Shown here: piece by piece, positions 16,246 to 24,158 of the stretch
Layout of the letters: every line of letters starts with the position of its first letter
Position numbering within the stretch: the first letter of the stretch is position 1
Origin: Mycobacterium noviomagense
GTDB lineage: Bacteria; Actinomycetota; Actinomycetes; Mycobacteriales; Mycobacteriaceae
NCBI RefSeq assembly: GCF_010731635.1
Contig: NZ_AP022583.1
Span: forward strand, 2,604,001-2,668,000
Direction of reading: 5' to 3'
Length of the DNA stretch: 64,000 nucleotides
The notes under the pieces: generated by a model
What the model saw: only the letters and a program-made list of their open reading frames with translations
Databases searched by the model: none
What the model was told of the DNA's origin: nothing
Program-made: the position numbers and the translations under genes

Positions 16246-17889
16246 TTGTCTGCCCGGGTGTCGCAGGTTGGCCAGCCCCGGCATAAGAACAGGGTGCGTT
16301 CGGCTACGCTGGCGCAGGTAGTTATCGGCAACGGCTCTCCTTCAGCCCGGACGGGCCGACGCGGCTCGGCCCGTAAGTGGTTCGTGCGCATGGCCTTTGC
16401 TGTTGCAGGTGTCTTGCTTGTATTGGCCGCGGCGCCTTCCAGTGGCTATGTTGAGCACCCAGCGGTAGGCGATGTCGCGCAGGCCACGCAGACGCCGGCC
16501 GCGGCACCCACCAATGCAGCGCCCCCGGCGGTCGTGCACGAAACCCAGGCGCCAGACGCGGCTCCCACGCCTGACTTCCCGGCCGTGTCCAAGCTGATGA
16601 ACGATGCTGTTGCGGCACAACGGCTGCCAGGCGCTGTGGTGGTGGTTGGGCACGCCGGCGAGGTCGTCTTCCGTCGGGCGTATGGCTCGCGCAAGCTTGC
16701 CGGCGAACCGGGTCTCGACGGCTCGCCGGCACCGGCGGAGCCGATGACCGAGGACACCATCTTCGATATCGCGTCGTTGACCAAGTGCCTCGCAACGGCG
16801 ACCGCGATCATGCAGCTATACGAACAAGGCAAGGTTGCCGTCGACGATCCCGTGCAGAAGTATTTGCCTGACTTCAACACGGGCAACGATCCCCAGCGGG
16901 CGCAGGTGACGGTTCGCATGTTGCTGACGCAGACGTCAGGTGAAGCGGTCGACGTCAACCTCGCAGATCCCTGGGGACTGGAGCGAGCCGACAAATCAGA
17001 AGGCATTCACCGCGCGCTCACTGCGCCGTTGCAGTCAAGTCCCGGTATGGGTTTCCGCTACTCCGACATCAACTACATTCTGCTGGGCGCGCTGCTCGAG
17101 AAAGTTACCGGTGAGCCGGAAGACGTCTACGTGCAGCGCAATGTCTTTGCGCCGCTTGGGATGCGCGAGAGTCGCTATCTTCCGCCGACCAAAGCGTGTG
17201 GTCCGCACAAGATCAGAGGGGCGGCGATTGCCTGGGCTCCCGCCGGGCGAATGCGGGGGCCTTGTCCCGCGGGGACGTGGAGCGTAAGTCTGTTGTCGCG
17301 CATCGCACCGACGGCACGTGATGAGGAAAACAGAGCCGATCCGGGCAAGAATCCCGATTACGATGCGCTGCTTCGGGGTACGGTGCATGACCCCACGGCG
17401 CGCCGCATGGGGGGAGTGGCCGGGCATGCCGGTGTGTTCTCGACGGCGCACGATGTCGGCATCTATGCGCAGGCGCTGCTTGATCGGCTTGCGGGTCGCC
17501 CGAGCAACTTTCCTCTGACACAAGCGACTTTGGAGTTGATGACGACTCCGGAGCAGCCCGGACATACACCCGGCCAAGTCGATGCAGCCAACCAGGCGGA
17601 CCGAAGCAGGCTCCACTATCCAGCGATCAACGGACAGAACCTGTTCGGCTTCGGCTGGGATATCGACACGGCCTACTCGATGCCGCGAGGCCGGATCTTT
17701 CCCGTCGGAAGCTTTGGCAACACCGGCTTTACCGGGACCTCGCTGTGGATGGACCCAGGCTCCGATACCTATGTCATTCTGCTGTCGAACGCCATCCACG
17801 TGCGGGGCAGCACACCGATCACCGATCTGCGTGGCGCAGTCGCGACGGCGGCAGCCCAAGCCTTGCGTCTGTACGGCAGTGGTGGGTAG
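16246..17889 (+). CDS. Exported serine hydrolase of the beta-lactamase/class C family
   Basis: 547 residues. After a basic N terminus, one hydrophobic segment (about 49-66, AFAVAGVLLVLAAAPSSGYV) serves as signal or anchor, followed by a Pro/Ala linker. The catalytic domain has SxxK at Ser177 (ASLTKCLA) and YxN at Tyr272 (RYSDINYILLG). The third box, usually HTG in relatives, reads GNTGFTG at about 491-497, so His is replaced by Asn. Family members are penicillin-binding-protein-like esterases or peptidases in the envelope. A 3'-end remnant of a second copy lies at 4127. The start is GTG or a nearby codon; 22 bases separate it from the stress-protein gene. Confidence 0.9.
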   Translation: MSARVSQVGQPRHKNRVRSATLAQVVIGNGSPSARTGRRGSARKWFVRMAFAVAGVLLVLAAAPSSGYVEHPAVGDVAQATQTPAAAPTNAAPPAVVHETQAPDAAPTPDFPAVSKLMNDAVAAQRLPGAVVVVGHAGEVVFRRAYGSRKLAGEPGLDGSPAPAEPMTEDTIFDIASLTKCLATATAIMQLYEQGKVAVDDPVQKYLPDFNTGNDPQRAQVTVRMLLTQTSGEAVDVNLADPWGLERADKSEGIHRALTAPLQSSPGMGFRYSDINYILLGALLEKVTGEPEDVYVQRNVFAPLGMRESRYLPPTKACGPHKIRGAAIAWAPAGRMRGPCPAGTWSVSLLSRIAPTARDEENRADPGKNPDYDALLRGTVHDPTARRMGGVAGHAGVFSTAHDVGIYAQALLDRLAGRPSNFPLTQATLELMTTPEQPGHTPGQVDAANQADRSRLHYPAINGQNLFGFGWDIDTAYSMPRGRIFPVGSFGNTGFTGTSLWMDPGSDTYVILLSNAIHVRGSTPITDLRGAVATAAAQALRLYGSGG

Positions 17890-18161
17890 AACGCCGACGA
17901 CCACGTACGTTGGTGGCCACTGATTCGCATTGCGCAGAAACGCGTGCTCAGGGCAGCGAGCATGACAGCTGGCATTTGTTTGCCGCTTGCTGTTGACGAC
18001 ATCGCGCATCCGCCGGGGGCTGATGTAGCCGTGGTCACCTGTCGGTGGTCGACGCTTGAATGCGGTCATGTTTCGAGTGCAGATGGTTCATCCAGGGCTA
18101 GGTCTCGGGCAGCATGTTGCCCGGCGGTGTTGCCGAGGTTATCTGGGGCCTTGGTCGCATC
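17890..18161. other. Intergenic stretch, no gene supported
   Basis: 272 bases between the serine hydrolase and the higBA locus. One minus-strand run near 18090-18150 (NLGNTAGQHAARDLA) resembles an ankyrin repeat but is too short and without a start. Nothing else recognised. Confidence 0.35.
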
Positions 18162-18179
18162 TATATCAGCATTGATATA
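18162..18179. promoter_or_regulatory. 7-bp inverted repeat, probable higBA operator
   Basis: TATATCA (18162-18168) and its complement TGATATA (18173-18179) are separated by GCAT. The element is unusually AT-rich for this genome, ends two bases before the ATG of the toxin frame at 18182, and would overlap the -10 region. Confidence 0.6.
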
Positions 18180-18181
18180 AG

Positions 18182-18512
18182 ATGGCTATCGACCTGAAGC
18201 CAGTCAGATGGCTGGACAACTCGGGAAGACACCCGCGAGCAACGTCCGGCCATCCGAAACGCCTTCGGTCAGCAGCTGCTTCGCTTGCAAATGGGGCTGA
18301 TGCCCAACAACTACAAACCGATTAGTGCCGTGGGCCCCGGTGCGTACGAGATACGAGTTCAGGACGCCGATGGCATTGTGCGGCTTATTTACGTCGCGAA
18401 GCTCCACGGGACGATTTGCGTCCTTCACGTCTTCACGAAGAAGTCGCAGAGGACACCGAAGACAGATATTGGTCTCGCCAAGAAGCGCTATCGAGAGGCA
18501 ATACATGGCTGA
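18182..18512 (+). pseudogene. HigB/RelE-type toxin gene with a frameshift
   Basis: From ATG 18182 the frame reads MAIDLKPVRWLDNS, the expected start of a Gp49/HigB-like toxin, then loses sense at a GGG run near 18221-18226. The rest of the toxin is in a neighbouring frame: REDTREQRPAIRNAFGQQLL, QMGLMPNNYKPISAVGPGAY, then VRLIYVAKLHGTICVLHVF and KKSQRTPKTDIGLAKKRYRE to the stop at 18512. Removing one G restores about 109 residues. The toxin is therefore inactive unless a TTG at 18285 gives a truncated product or the base is an error. Its 3' end overlaps the antitoxin start by eight bases. Confidence 0.8.
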
Positions 18513-18855
18513 CAGCGTGTTTTACGACCTGACTGACACTCCAGAGGAGGCGGCCAACCTGACCGCGCGCGGCATGCTGATGATCGCTATCGAACAGCGA
18601 ATCAAAGAAGAAGGTTGGACACAGAGCGAGGCTGCCAGGCGTCTTCATGTGAGCCAGCCCCGCATTTCGGATCTGGTGAACGGAAAGATCAACAAGTTCA
18701 GCCTCGACGCGCTGGTCAACATGCTCGCGCCAGTCGGCCTGACATTGGATGTCCGACCGATCGAATATCCGCCGGTGCGGACGCCGAAGAAGCTCAATCG
18801 CGATCGTTCCACAATCGCCAATTCCAGAAGGCGTAAGGCGCTCAGTTCGGGCTGA
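18505..18855 (+). CDS. HigA-type XRE antitoxin
   Basis: 116 residues. ATG 18505 lies inside the end of the toxin gene. Residues about 17-85 form an XRE/HigA2-type DNA-binding domain: LTARGMLMIAIEQRIKEEGW, TQSEAARRLHVSQPRISDLV (helix-turn-helix) and NGKINKFSLDALVNMLAPVG. A basic tail follows. In this class the toxin is encoded first and HigA represses the operon through the upstream operator. With the toxin frameshifted it may remain only as a regulator or as a transcribed relic. Confidence 0.88.
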   Translation: MADSVFYDLTDTPEEAANLTARGMLMIAIEQRIKEEGWTQSEAARRLHVSQPRISDLVNGKINKFSLDALVNMLAPVGLTLDVRPIEYPPVRTPKKLNRDRSTIANSRRRKALSSG

Positions 18856-19188
18856 CCTCATTGCCGCGTTTTCGACAGGTACGATGCCTTGTGCTGCCTG
18901 CAAAGGCAAGGGACAGAGCCTAATCCAGCCAGGTAGCTCCCGAACGGGCGCAGTCACCGGCTTGGCGATCGAAGCCGGCTTAACGCTTGTCCTCGAACAA
19001 GTCGACCAGCTCCGGCACGGGCTTTGCTGTCTTGACAAGTACGCCGTGGTCGCCGCGATCATCGACGCCAGGGCGGCGAGCAGTGCCACTGCTACGCCGA
19101 ACTCGCGCAGAGGCGGGCATTTCGCATGTTAGGTCTAGGGCGTGAGCGGTGTGACATGTGTGACGGCTATCGGACAACCTGCCCGACG
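18856..19188. other. Intergenic stretch with possible relics
   Basis: 333 bases with no supported gene. On the minus strand around 18970-19100 two frames give short protein-like pieces (VALLAALASMIAATTAYL and VKTAKPVPELVDLFEDK), which could be two halves of a broken small gene. I cannot name it. Confidence 0.35.
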
Positions 19189-19458
19189 CTACAGTCCGGG
19201 CGCCGAACGCAGCCGATCGACGTCCATCCGCCCGGGCGCGCCGCCGCTGGCGGGGAAACTGTTCGGCAGCTTGATCAGGTCGCCGCGCCGGGTCGGGTCA
19301 TCGGCGGCCTGCCGTGGGGTGTGGCCGGCGAGCGCGGGGATCGGCTGATCGAGCCACCGGGTCTCGTAGTCGCGGATGAATTCATTCGGTGCCGCAGCAA
19401 CTTTCGGGTCGTCAGATTCCAGCGCATCCTCGTCGGCAGCGCCCAGCTGCTTGGCCAT
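19189..19458 (-). pseudogene. C-terminal piece of an unrecognised protein
   Basis: 89 codons on the minus strand. The segment YETRWLDQPIPALAGHTPRQ followed by AADDPTRRGDLIKL is well formed and resembles, from memory, the C-terminal segment of some SEC-C-type metal-binding proteins. The frame is open a little further upstream without a convincing start, and no N-terminal domain is found. Probably the tail of a deleted gene. Confidence 0.45.
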
Positions 19459-19576
19459 CTCGGCAGCTTCGCGGACGTCGGTAAAGCACCTAATCCTCCT
19501 CCGCGGGACTCACAGGACTGGTGAGTCAGCTGTGATCTTTCCCGTCCTGGAAGCATCGCTTGTCATCTGGCAGACA

Positions 19577-19608
19577 GCGGTACCATCGGTCAGGTAGAAA
19601 GGTACCGC
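19577..19608. promoter_or_regulatory. Inverted repeat in front of the VapB30-like gene
   Basis: GCGGTACC (19577-19584) and GGTACCGC (19601-19608) form an 8-bp inverted repeat with 16 bases between, ending immediately before the ATG at 19609. The left arm leads into a possible -10 (TACCAT, 19581-19586). Likely the autoregulatory operator. Confidence 0.6.
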
Positions 19609-19854
19609 ATGGCGCTGAACATCAAAGATTCGTCTATTCACGAGAAGGTCCAGCAAATCGCGAGGATCACAGGGGAGTCGCAAGCGCAAGCAGTAGCCAC
19701 TGCGGTCAACGAGCGTTTGACCAGACTGCAAAAAGACGATCTTGCGCTGCGGCTGTTGGCCATCGGCCATAAGACCGCCAGCCGTATGAGCCCGGAGGCC
19801 GAGCGGGTGGACCATGCAGCGTTGCTGTATGACGAACGCGGGCTACCTGCGTGA
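19609..19854 (+). CDS. VapB30-like antitoxin
   Basis: 81 residues. [20 protein letters not shown] then [20 protein letters not shown] is the ribbon-helix-helix part, and the end YDERGLPA is the typical C-terminal toxin-binding motif of the VapB30 group. M. tuberculosis vapB30-vapC30 (Rv0623-Rv0624) sits directly before the DedA-like gene Rv0625c as I recall, and the same order is seen here. The stop overlaps the toxin start (GTGATC). It should repress its own operon via the inverted repeat upstream. Confidence 0.88.
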   Translation: MALNIKDSSIHEKVQQIARITGESQAQAVATAVNERLTRLQKDDLALRLLAIGHKTASRMSPEAERVDHAALLYDERGLPA

Positions 19855-20249
19855 TCGCCGACACGTCGGCGATCATCGCGATACTTACCGGAGAGGACGA
19901 TGCTGCGGTCTACGCTCAGGCCATTGCTGACGCAGATGTAAGAAGACTTTCCGCGGCAACCTATCTCGAATGCGGGATCGTACTCGACTTGCAGCGCGAT
20001 CCGATTATCAGCAGAGGTTTGGAGGAGCTTCTGCAGGAGGGCCAGTTCGTGGTCGAGCCGGTGACCGAGCGTCAGGCCCGCCTGGCGCGACAGGCCTACG
20101 CGGATTTCGGCGAAGGCAGCGGCCACCCGGCTGGCTTGAACTTCAGTGGATGCTTCTCATACGCGCTGGCGCTCGACCTACGTGAGCCGCTGCTGTGGAA
20201 AGGTGACGATTTCGGGCACACCGGGATCCCATCCGCCCTGCACGGATGA
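19851..20249 (+). CDS. VapC30-like PIN toxin lacking one catalytic Asp
   Basis: 132 residues, GTG start overlapping the antitoxin by four bases. The PIN acids Asp4 (IADTSAI), Glu40 (ATYLECGI) and Asp120/121 (KGDDFGHT) are present. The third conserved acid, in the motif that normally reads LN(Y/F)GDCFSY, is lost: the sequence is LNFSGCFSY, so residue 100 is Gly where Asp is expected. PIN RNases need this Asp for metal binding, so the toxin may be catalytically weak or dead although the fold and the toxin-antitoxin pair are intact. Confidence 0.88.
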   Translation: MIADTSAIIAILTGEDDAAVYAQAIADADVRRLSAATYLECGIVLDLQRDPIISRGLEELLQEGQFVVEPVTERQARLARQAYADFGEGSGHPAGLNFSGCFSYALALDLREPLLWKGDDFGHTGIPSALHG

Positions 20250-20299
20250 GCCAGCGGGCCACCACGCCGACGCCGCAAACTGAGGAGCCTCCGCCCCGC

Positions 20300-21031
20300 T
20301 CAGCTGCGGTCATGGTGGTCGACGGTGTGGCCGCTCTCCTCAGCGCGGCTGGCCTGCCCACGCCACTTCTGATATCCGCGCCGCGCGGCGAACACGCCGA
20401 CAATGGTGGTCGCGCACCACACCGCAATCGCTGCGTAGGCGAGCGCAGGCGAGCGGTCCGCGATCGATGCGCCGAGCGAGGTGTAGACGAACGCGCGCGG
20501 CACCGAACCGATGAACGCGCCGACGGCCATCTGCCACAACGGAACTCCGAACGCCCCGAACGCATAAGACGCGAGCGCATCCGAGATGCCGGGAACGAAG
20601 CGTTGACCGACGACCGCCCACAATCCGCCTCGTTCGATCAGCGCGTCGATGCGGTCGGCGCGTTGAGTACCCAGCAGAACCCGCACGCTGTCTCGGCCGG
20701 CCCGACGGCCGATCAGGCTCGCGACCACCGCGGACCCCACCGTCGCACCCAACGTCACGACGATGCCCAGCAACGGGCCGAACAGAAAGCCGCTGCCAGC
20801 GGCAAGAATCGGGCCCGGCACAAACAACGCGCCGAGGACGGCCGACACCACGACGTAGGTCAACGGCGCCGCCGGCCCCGTCGCCGAGACCCAGCGCCGC
20901 ACCTCCTCGACATCGATGACCCGCCTGACGGCTACCAGATAGAACATTCCGATAAGGAAGGCGACGAACACCGCGAGCCGCACAATGTGGCGTCGTCGCG
21001 ATGTCGGTGGGGAACCGTCGTTGTCGACCAT
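20300..21031 (-). CDS. DedA/TVP38-family membrane protein, Rv0625c-like
   Basis: 243 residues from ATG 21031 (MVDNDGSPPTSRRRHIVR). Five to six hydrophobic segments; the TVP38/VTT domain is shown by LTYVVVSAVLGALFVPGPIL, the GSGFLFGPLLGIVVTLGATV re-entrant segment and QRFVPGISDALASYAFGAFG. Position after vapBC30 agrees with Rv0625c. DedA/VTT proteins are inner-membrane proteins, several of which act in lipid-carrier flipping or membrane homeostasis. The C-terminal tail is His/Asp-rich. It converges on vapC30. Confidence 0.88.
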   Translation of the reverse strand: MVDNDGSPPTSRRRHIVRLAVFVAFLIGMFYLVAVRRVIDVEEVRRWVSATGPAAPLTYVVVSAVLGALFVPGPILAAGSGFLFGPLLGIVVTLGATVGSAVVASLIGRRAGRDSVRVLLGTQRADRIDALIERGGLWAVVGQRFVPGISDALASYAFGAFGVPLWQMAVGAFIGSVPRAFVYTSLGASIADRSPALAYAAIAVWCATTIVGVFAARRGYQKWRGQASRAEESGHTVDHHDRS

Positions 21032-21110
21032 GCTGACCGCGATTGTTCCGCATCGGCGCTCGTCGTCTCCCGGCCGGTGGCTGCATCGATGCAGCGATGG
21101 AAAAGTGGGT

Positions 21111-21333
21111 ATGCGTACCACAATCAATTTTCCCGACGACTTGCACAAACAAGCGCTCGCGATCGCGGGACGCGCTGCACATTGAACGAAACAGTCGCCT
21201 ACCTCGTTCGGCGCGGACTCGGAACCGGCAGTGCTGTCGCGGTCTCCATAGACCCCCGGACGGACTTGCCTGTGGTGAGCGTCGGCACCGCCGTGACGTC
21301 GGAGGACGTGCGCCGCTTGGGGATGAGCAGTGA
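21111..21333 (+). pseudogene. Frameshifted orphan vapB
   Basis: ATG 21111 begins MRTTINFPDDLHKQALAIAG, the ribbon-helix-helix start of a VapB antitoxin, and hits a stop about 24 codons in. The continuation is in another frame from about 21180: TLNETVAYLVRRGLGTG, then VAVSIDPRTDLPVVSVGT and VTSEDVRRL, all typical of VapB. No toxin gene follows. It is a broken antitoxin. Confidence 0.75.
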
Positions 21334-21507
21334 CGGCGCTGCTCGCCAGCGAACACGTGCATCAGAAACGGTTCCTGGTGCACAACAGTCAATCCGTAGC
21401 AGCGGCGTGCGAGTCGTCGGCGCAATCCAGAGAACGAAGCCCCGGTTCCCACGGCGCCTTCACATCCGCGACTCACGTAGAGTGGCGCTGACTGGGAGGA
21501 GCTAGGC

Positions 21508-22452
21508 GTGGCGAGAACCGAGAACGACACCTGGGAGATCACCGAGAGTGTGGGTGCGACGGCGCTCGGCGTGGCCGCGTCCCGCGCGGCGGAAACCGAG
21601 AGCGAGAACCCGCTCATCCGTGATCCGTTCGCGCGGGTTTTCCTCGACGCCGCCGGCGACGGAGTGTGGAACTGGCACCTCGCTCCTGAGCTGCCCGCGG
21701 AGGTCGTCGAAGCCGAACCCGATTTGCCCCTGCACATGCGGTCGATGGTCGACTATATGGCTTGCCGCACCGCGTTTTTCGACGCCTTCTTCGTCGACGC
21801 CACGCGCGCGGGCATCCGTCAGGCGGTGATCTTGGCGGCCGGCCTGGACGCGCGCTCGTGGCGGTTGCCGTGGCCCGACGGCACCACGGTCTTCGAGCTC
21901 GACCAGCCCAGGGTCTTGGAGTTCAAGTCCTCGACATTGCGGAACCACGGCGCCGAGCCGACGTGCAACCGGGTCGAGGTTCCCGTGGACCTGCGTCAGG
22001 ACTGGCCAGAGGCATTGCGGCAGGCCGGTTTTGACGCCTCGGCACCAAGCGCATGGTCAGCTGAGGGACTGCTGCCGTATCTGCCAGCAGCGGCCCAAGA
22101 CCTGCTGTTCGAACGGGTGCAGAGCCTGACCGTAACCGGTAGCCGGATCGCTGTCGAGGCGCTGGGGCCGAACTTCATGGCCCCCGAGACCCGCGCAACG
22201 CGGCGTGCGCGGATGGACCGGGTGCGGGCGTTGATGGCCAAGGCCGACCCGCAGCGCGAGGTGCCCCGCACCGATGAGCTGTGGTACTTCGAGGAACGCG
22301 AAGACGTCGGCGAGTGGTTGCGCCGCCACGGCTGGGACGTGACGGTCACGCCCTCACCGGAGCTGATGGCCGGCTACGGCCGCAAGCCCCCGAAAGAGGT
22401 CGAGGACGGCGTGCCGCAGAACCTGTTCGTCTCCGCCCAGCGCACACGGTAA
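21508..22452 (+). CDS. Class I SAM-dependent methyltransferase (TIGR00027/PF04072 family)
   Basis: 314 residues, GTG start after GGGAGGAGC. Typical mycobacterial S-adenosylmethionine-dependent methyltransferase of the leucine carboxyl methyltransferase-like group: N-terminal [20 protein letters not shown], then [13 protein letters not shown], the SAM loop [20 protein letters not shown], and [12 protein letters not shown] with the acid that holds the SAM ribose. Genomes of this genus carry many paralogues with unknown acceptors. Monocistronic. Confidence 0.92.
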   Translation: MARTENDTWEITESVGATALGVAASRAAETESENPLIRDPFARVFLDAAGDGVWNWHLAPELPAEVVEAEPDLPLHMRSMVDYMACRTAFFDAFFVDATRAGIRQAVILAAGLDARSWRLPWPDGTTVFELDQPRVLEFKSSTLRNHGAEPTCNRVEVPVDLRQDWPEALRQAGFDASAPSAWSAEGLLPYLPAAAQDLLFERVQSLTVTGSRIAVEALGPNFMAPETRATRRARMDRVRALMAKADPQREVPRTDELWYFEEREDVGEWLRRHGWDVTVTPSPELMAGYGRKPPKEVEDGVPQNLFVSAQRTR

Positions 22453-22483
22453 CGCGGCAGGCTCAGCGTCCCATACGGCATGG

Positions 22484-22750
22484 TCAAGGCTTGCCGGTGC
22501 GCTCCCGATGCTTGCACCCCGGCCAGCAGCACGGTCGGCGCATGCCTTCTTCCAGTTCCTCTTGGGTCCGGCGAATGCGGCGTTGTCGCGTCTTCTCCTG
22601 CTTGGCGTCCTCGACCCAGCAGATGAACTCGTTGCGGGCCAAGGGGGTGATGTCGTTCCAGGCGGCCAGTGCCGTGGAGTTGGCGATCAGCGCCTCGCGC
22701 AGGTCTGCGGGCAGCTTGTGCACGACCCCGCCGGAGACTTTATTGCTCAC
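22484..22750 (-). CDS. YdeI/OmpD-associated family small protein
   Basis: 88 residues. HKLPADLREALIANSTALAA then WNDITPLARNEFICWVEDAK with QRRIRRTQEELEEGMRRPCC is the C-terminal YdeI/OmpD-associated domain, here as a stand-alone short form ending CCWPGCKHR. Relatives have been linked with bacteriocin or peptide protection, but the role is not established. It converges on the methyltransferase gene. Confidence 0.8.
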   Translation of the reverse strand: MSNKVSGGVVHKLPADLREALIANSTALAAWNDITPLARNEFICWVEDAKQEKTRQRRIRRTQEELEEGMRRPCCWPGCKHRERTGKP

Positions 22751-22779
22751 TGGGCCAGGGTAACTGGCTGATGTCCCCG

Positions 22780-23577
22780 TTACCGCTTGTACATGCGGGC
22801 CACGACCGGTACCGCCAAAGGAGCCGGTATGAATCGGGAGGATTCCAGGAACGCTCGCACGTGTGGCGCTCCCGGCACTACCGATGCGCGACCACGCTCG
22901 GCGGCTTTCAGCGCATCGGCGACGACCCGTTCGGGGGGAACCTGCGCGAATGACGGCATCCGGCTGACCAAGAAATCGGCGTCGTTGGCCGCCTGAAACT
23001 CCGTCGGCACCGGCCCGGGGCAGACGGCGGTGACCGTCACACCGCTGTCAGCGACTTCGGCATGCACCGCCTCCGACAACCACAGCACATACGCTTTGGC
23101 GGCGGCATAGCCGGCGTTGTACGGGGCCGGCTGGAATCCCGTCACCGATGACAGGTTGATGATCGCGCCGCGACCCCGATCGACCATGCCGGGCAGGTAG
23201 CGCAGCATCAGGTCCACCACCGCCTCGACGTCGACGCGCAGCATCTGCAGTTCTTTGTCGCGGCCTTCGGCACCGAACTTGGTGTAGATACCAAGGCCGG
23301 CATTGTTGACGAGGATGTCGACTTGAGCGCCCAGCTCGTCGATTCGTTCGGCCAGCCGGTCGCGGTCTTGCGGGACAGCCAGATCGGTACCGACCGCGAC
23401 GGCGTGCTGGTCGCCGCCGAGTTCGGCACACAACTTCTGCAGCCGGTCTTCCCGGCGGGCAGTGACGACGACGCGGTAACCGCGGGCCACGAGTTGACGG
23501 GCGAATTCTTCGCCGATGCCTGACGATGCGCCGGTGACCACGGCGACCGACCCGGCCGATGGCGACGGAAGTGTCAT
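22780..23577 (-). CDS. Short-chain dehydrogenase/reductase
   Basis: 265 residues, classical SDR. Cofactor loop VVTGASSGIG at about 13-22, NNAGLG at about 90, catalytic Ser in NLSSVTG and the YxxxK pair in YAAAKAY at about 155-160, followed by the PGPVPTEF segment. An Arg in TARREDRL after beta-2 suggests NADPH. The C-terminal half resembles the mycolate reductase-like subgroup (ends ARMYKR), but substrate cannot be assigned. It is 30 bases downstream of nothing else on its strand except the YdeI-like gene, which may be co-transcribed. Confidence 0.9.
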   Translation of the reverse strand: MTLPSPSAGSVAVVTGASSGIGEEFARQLVARGYRVVVTARREDRLQKLCAELGGDQHAVAVGTDLAVPQDRDRLAERIDELGAQVDILVNNAGLGIYTKFGAEGRDKELQMLRVDVEAVVDLMLRYLPGMVDRGRGAIINLSSVTGFQPAPYNAGYAAAKAYVLWLSEAVHAEVADSGVTVTAVCPGPVPTEFQAANDADFLVSRMPSFAQVPPERVVADALKAAERGRASVVPGAPHVRAFLESSRFIPAPLAVPVVARMYKR

Positions 23578-23795
23578 TTGGTGAGCGTAGGCAGGGCTTG
23601 GCGCTTTATCAATGGGCTGGCGATCGGATGGTGCTTGTTAGTAAACGGCACATCGGCAAGCACACGCCCTTAATCACCAACATCATTGGGCGAATTCGTG
23701 CGGTTGACAAAGGCGACGTCTGAAGATGATTCGCTTGCCCACCTCATGGATATCATCAGCACTATCGCCGATCAACCTAGGAGAAGTAATTACCT

Positions 23796-24158
23796 ATGAA
23801 CGTCATCCGTGCCGAACTCGCTCCCGAGTTCCGGGGCGAGGACGTGGTGTTGTTGGCCATGGACAGCGCCGGGGTTAGTACTTTGCTAACCGTGTTGACC
23901 CAGGCAGTAGAACACGGCGCGTCGCGACTAGAGCTCGCTTGTGTCATGGTGCGGTTCCATGCGCAGAGTTTACGACTCCTACCCAGCAGACACATCCGTG
24001 CGGAGCAGTGCAGAAACCGTCGGCTCGGTCAGGCAGAAGCGTGCAACCGCCGGGCCAATCCGCTTGCCCGCACTGCCCGCCGCCCGATCGCAGTCCGCAC
24101 CGCGGCGTCGGACCCGACAACTCGCACCTTTCGCTTGGCGCGAGTCACCGCGGTATAG
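23796..24158 (+). CDS. Small unrecognised protein, 3' part antisense to recD
   Basis: ATG 23796 follows a good AGGAGA site. The first ~50 residues look genuine (MNVIRAELAPEFRGEDVVLL then AMDSAGVSTLLTVLTQAVEH). After about residue 52 the frame runs into the recD 3' end on the opposite strand, becomes Arg-rich and looks like antisense noise. Either the original gene lost its end by a frameshift or deletion at the recD boundary, or it is a short protein with an added tail. No family recognised. Confidence 0.45.
   Translation: MNVIRAELAPEFRGEDVVLLAMDSAGVSTLLTVLTQAVEHGASRLELACVMVRFHAQSLRLLPSRHIRAEQCRNRRLGQAEACNRRANPLARTARRPIAVRTAASDPTTRTFRLARVTAV

Noticed and set aside
18080..18160. Minus-strand ankyrin-like piece (NLGNTAGQHAARDLA)
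   Set aside because: Only about 15 residues, no start, no neighbouring repeats; too weak to call even as a pseudogene.
20246..21505. 419-codon plus-strand frame across the DedA gene
   Set aside because: Mostly antisense to DedA; only its last third is meaningful, as the shifted part of the broken vapB at 21111.
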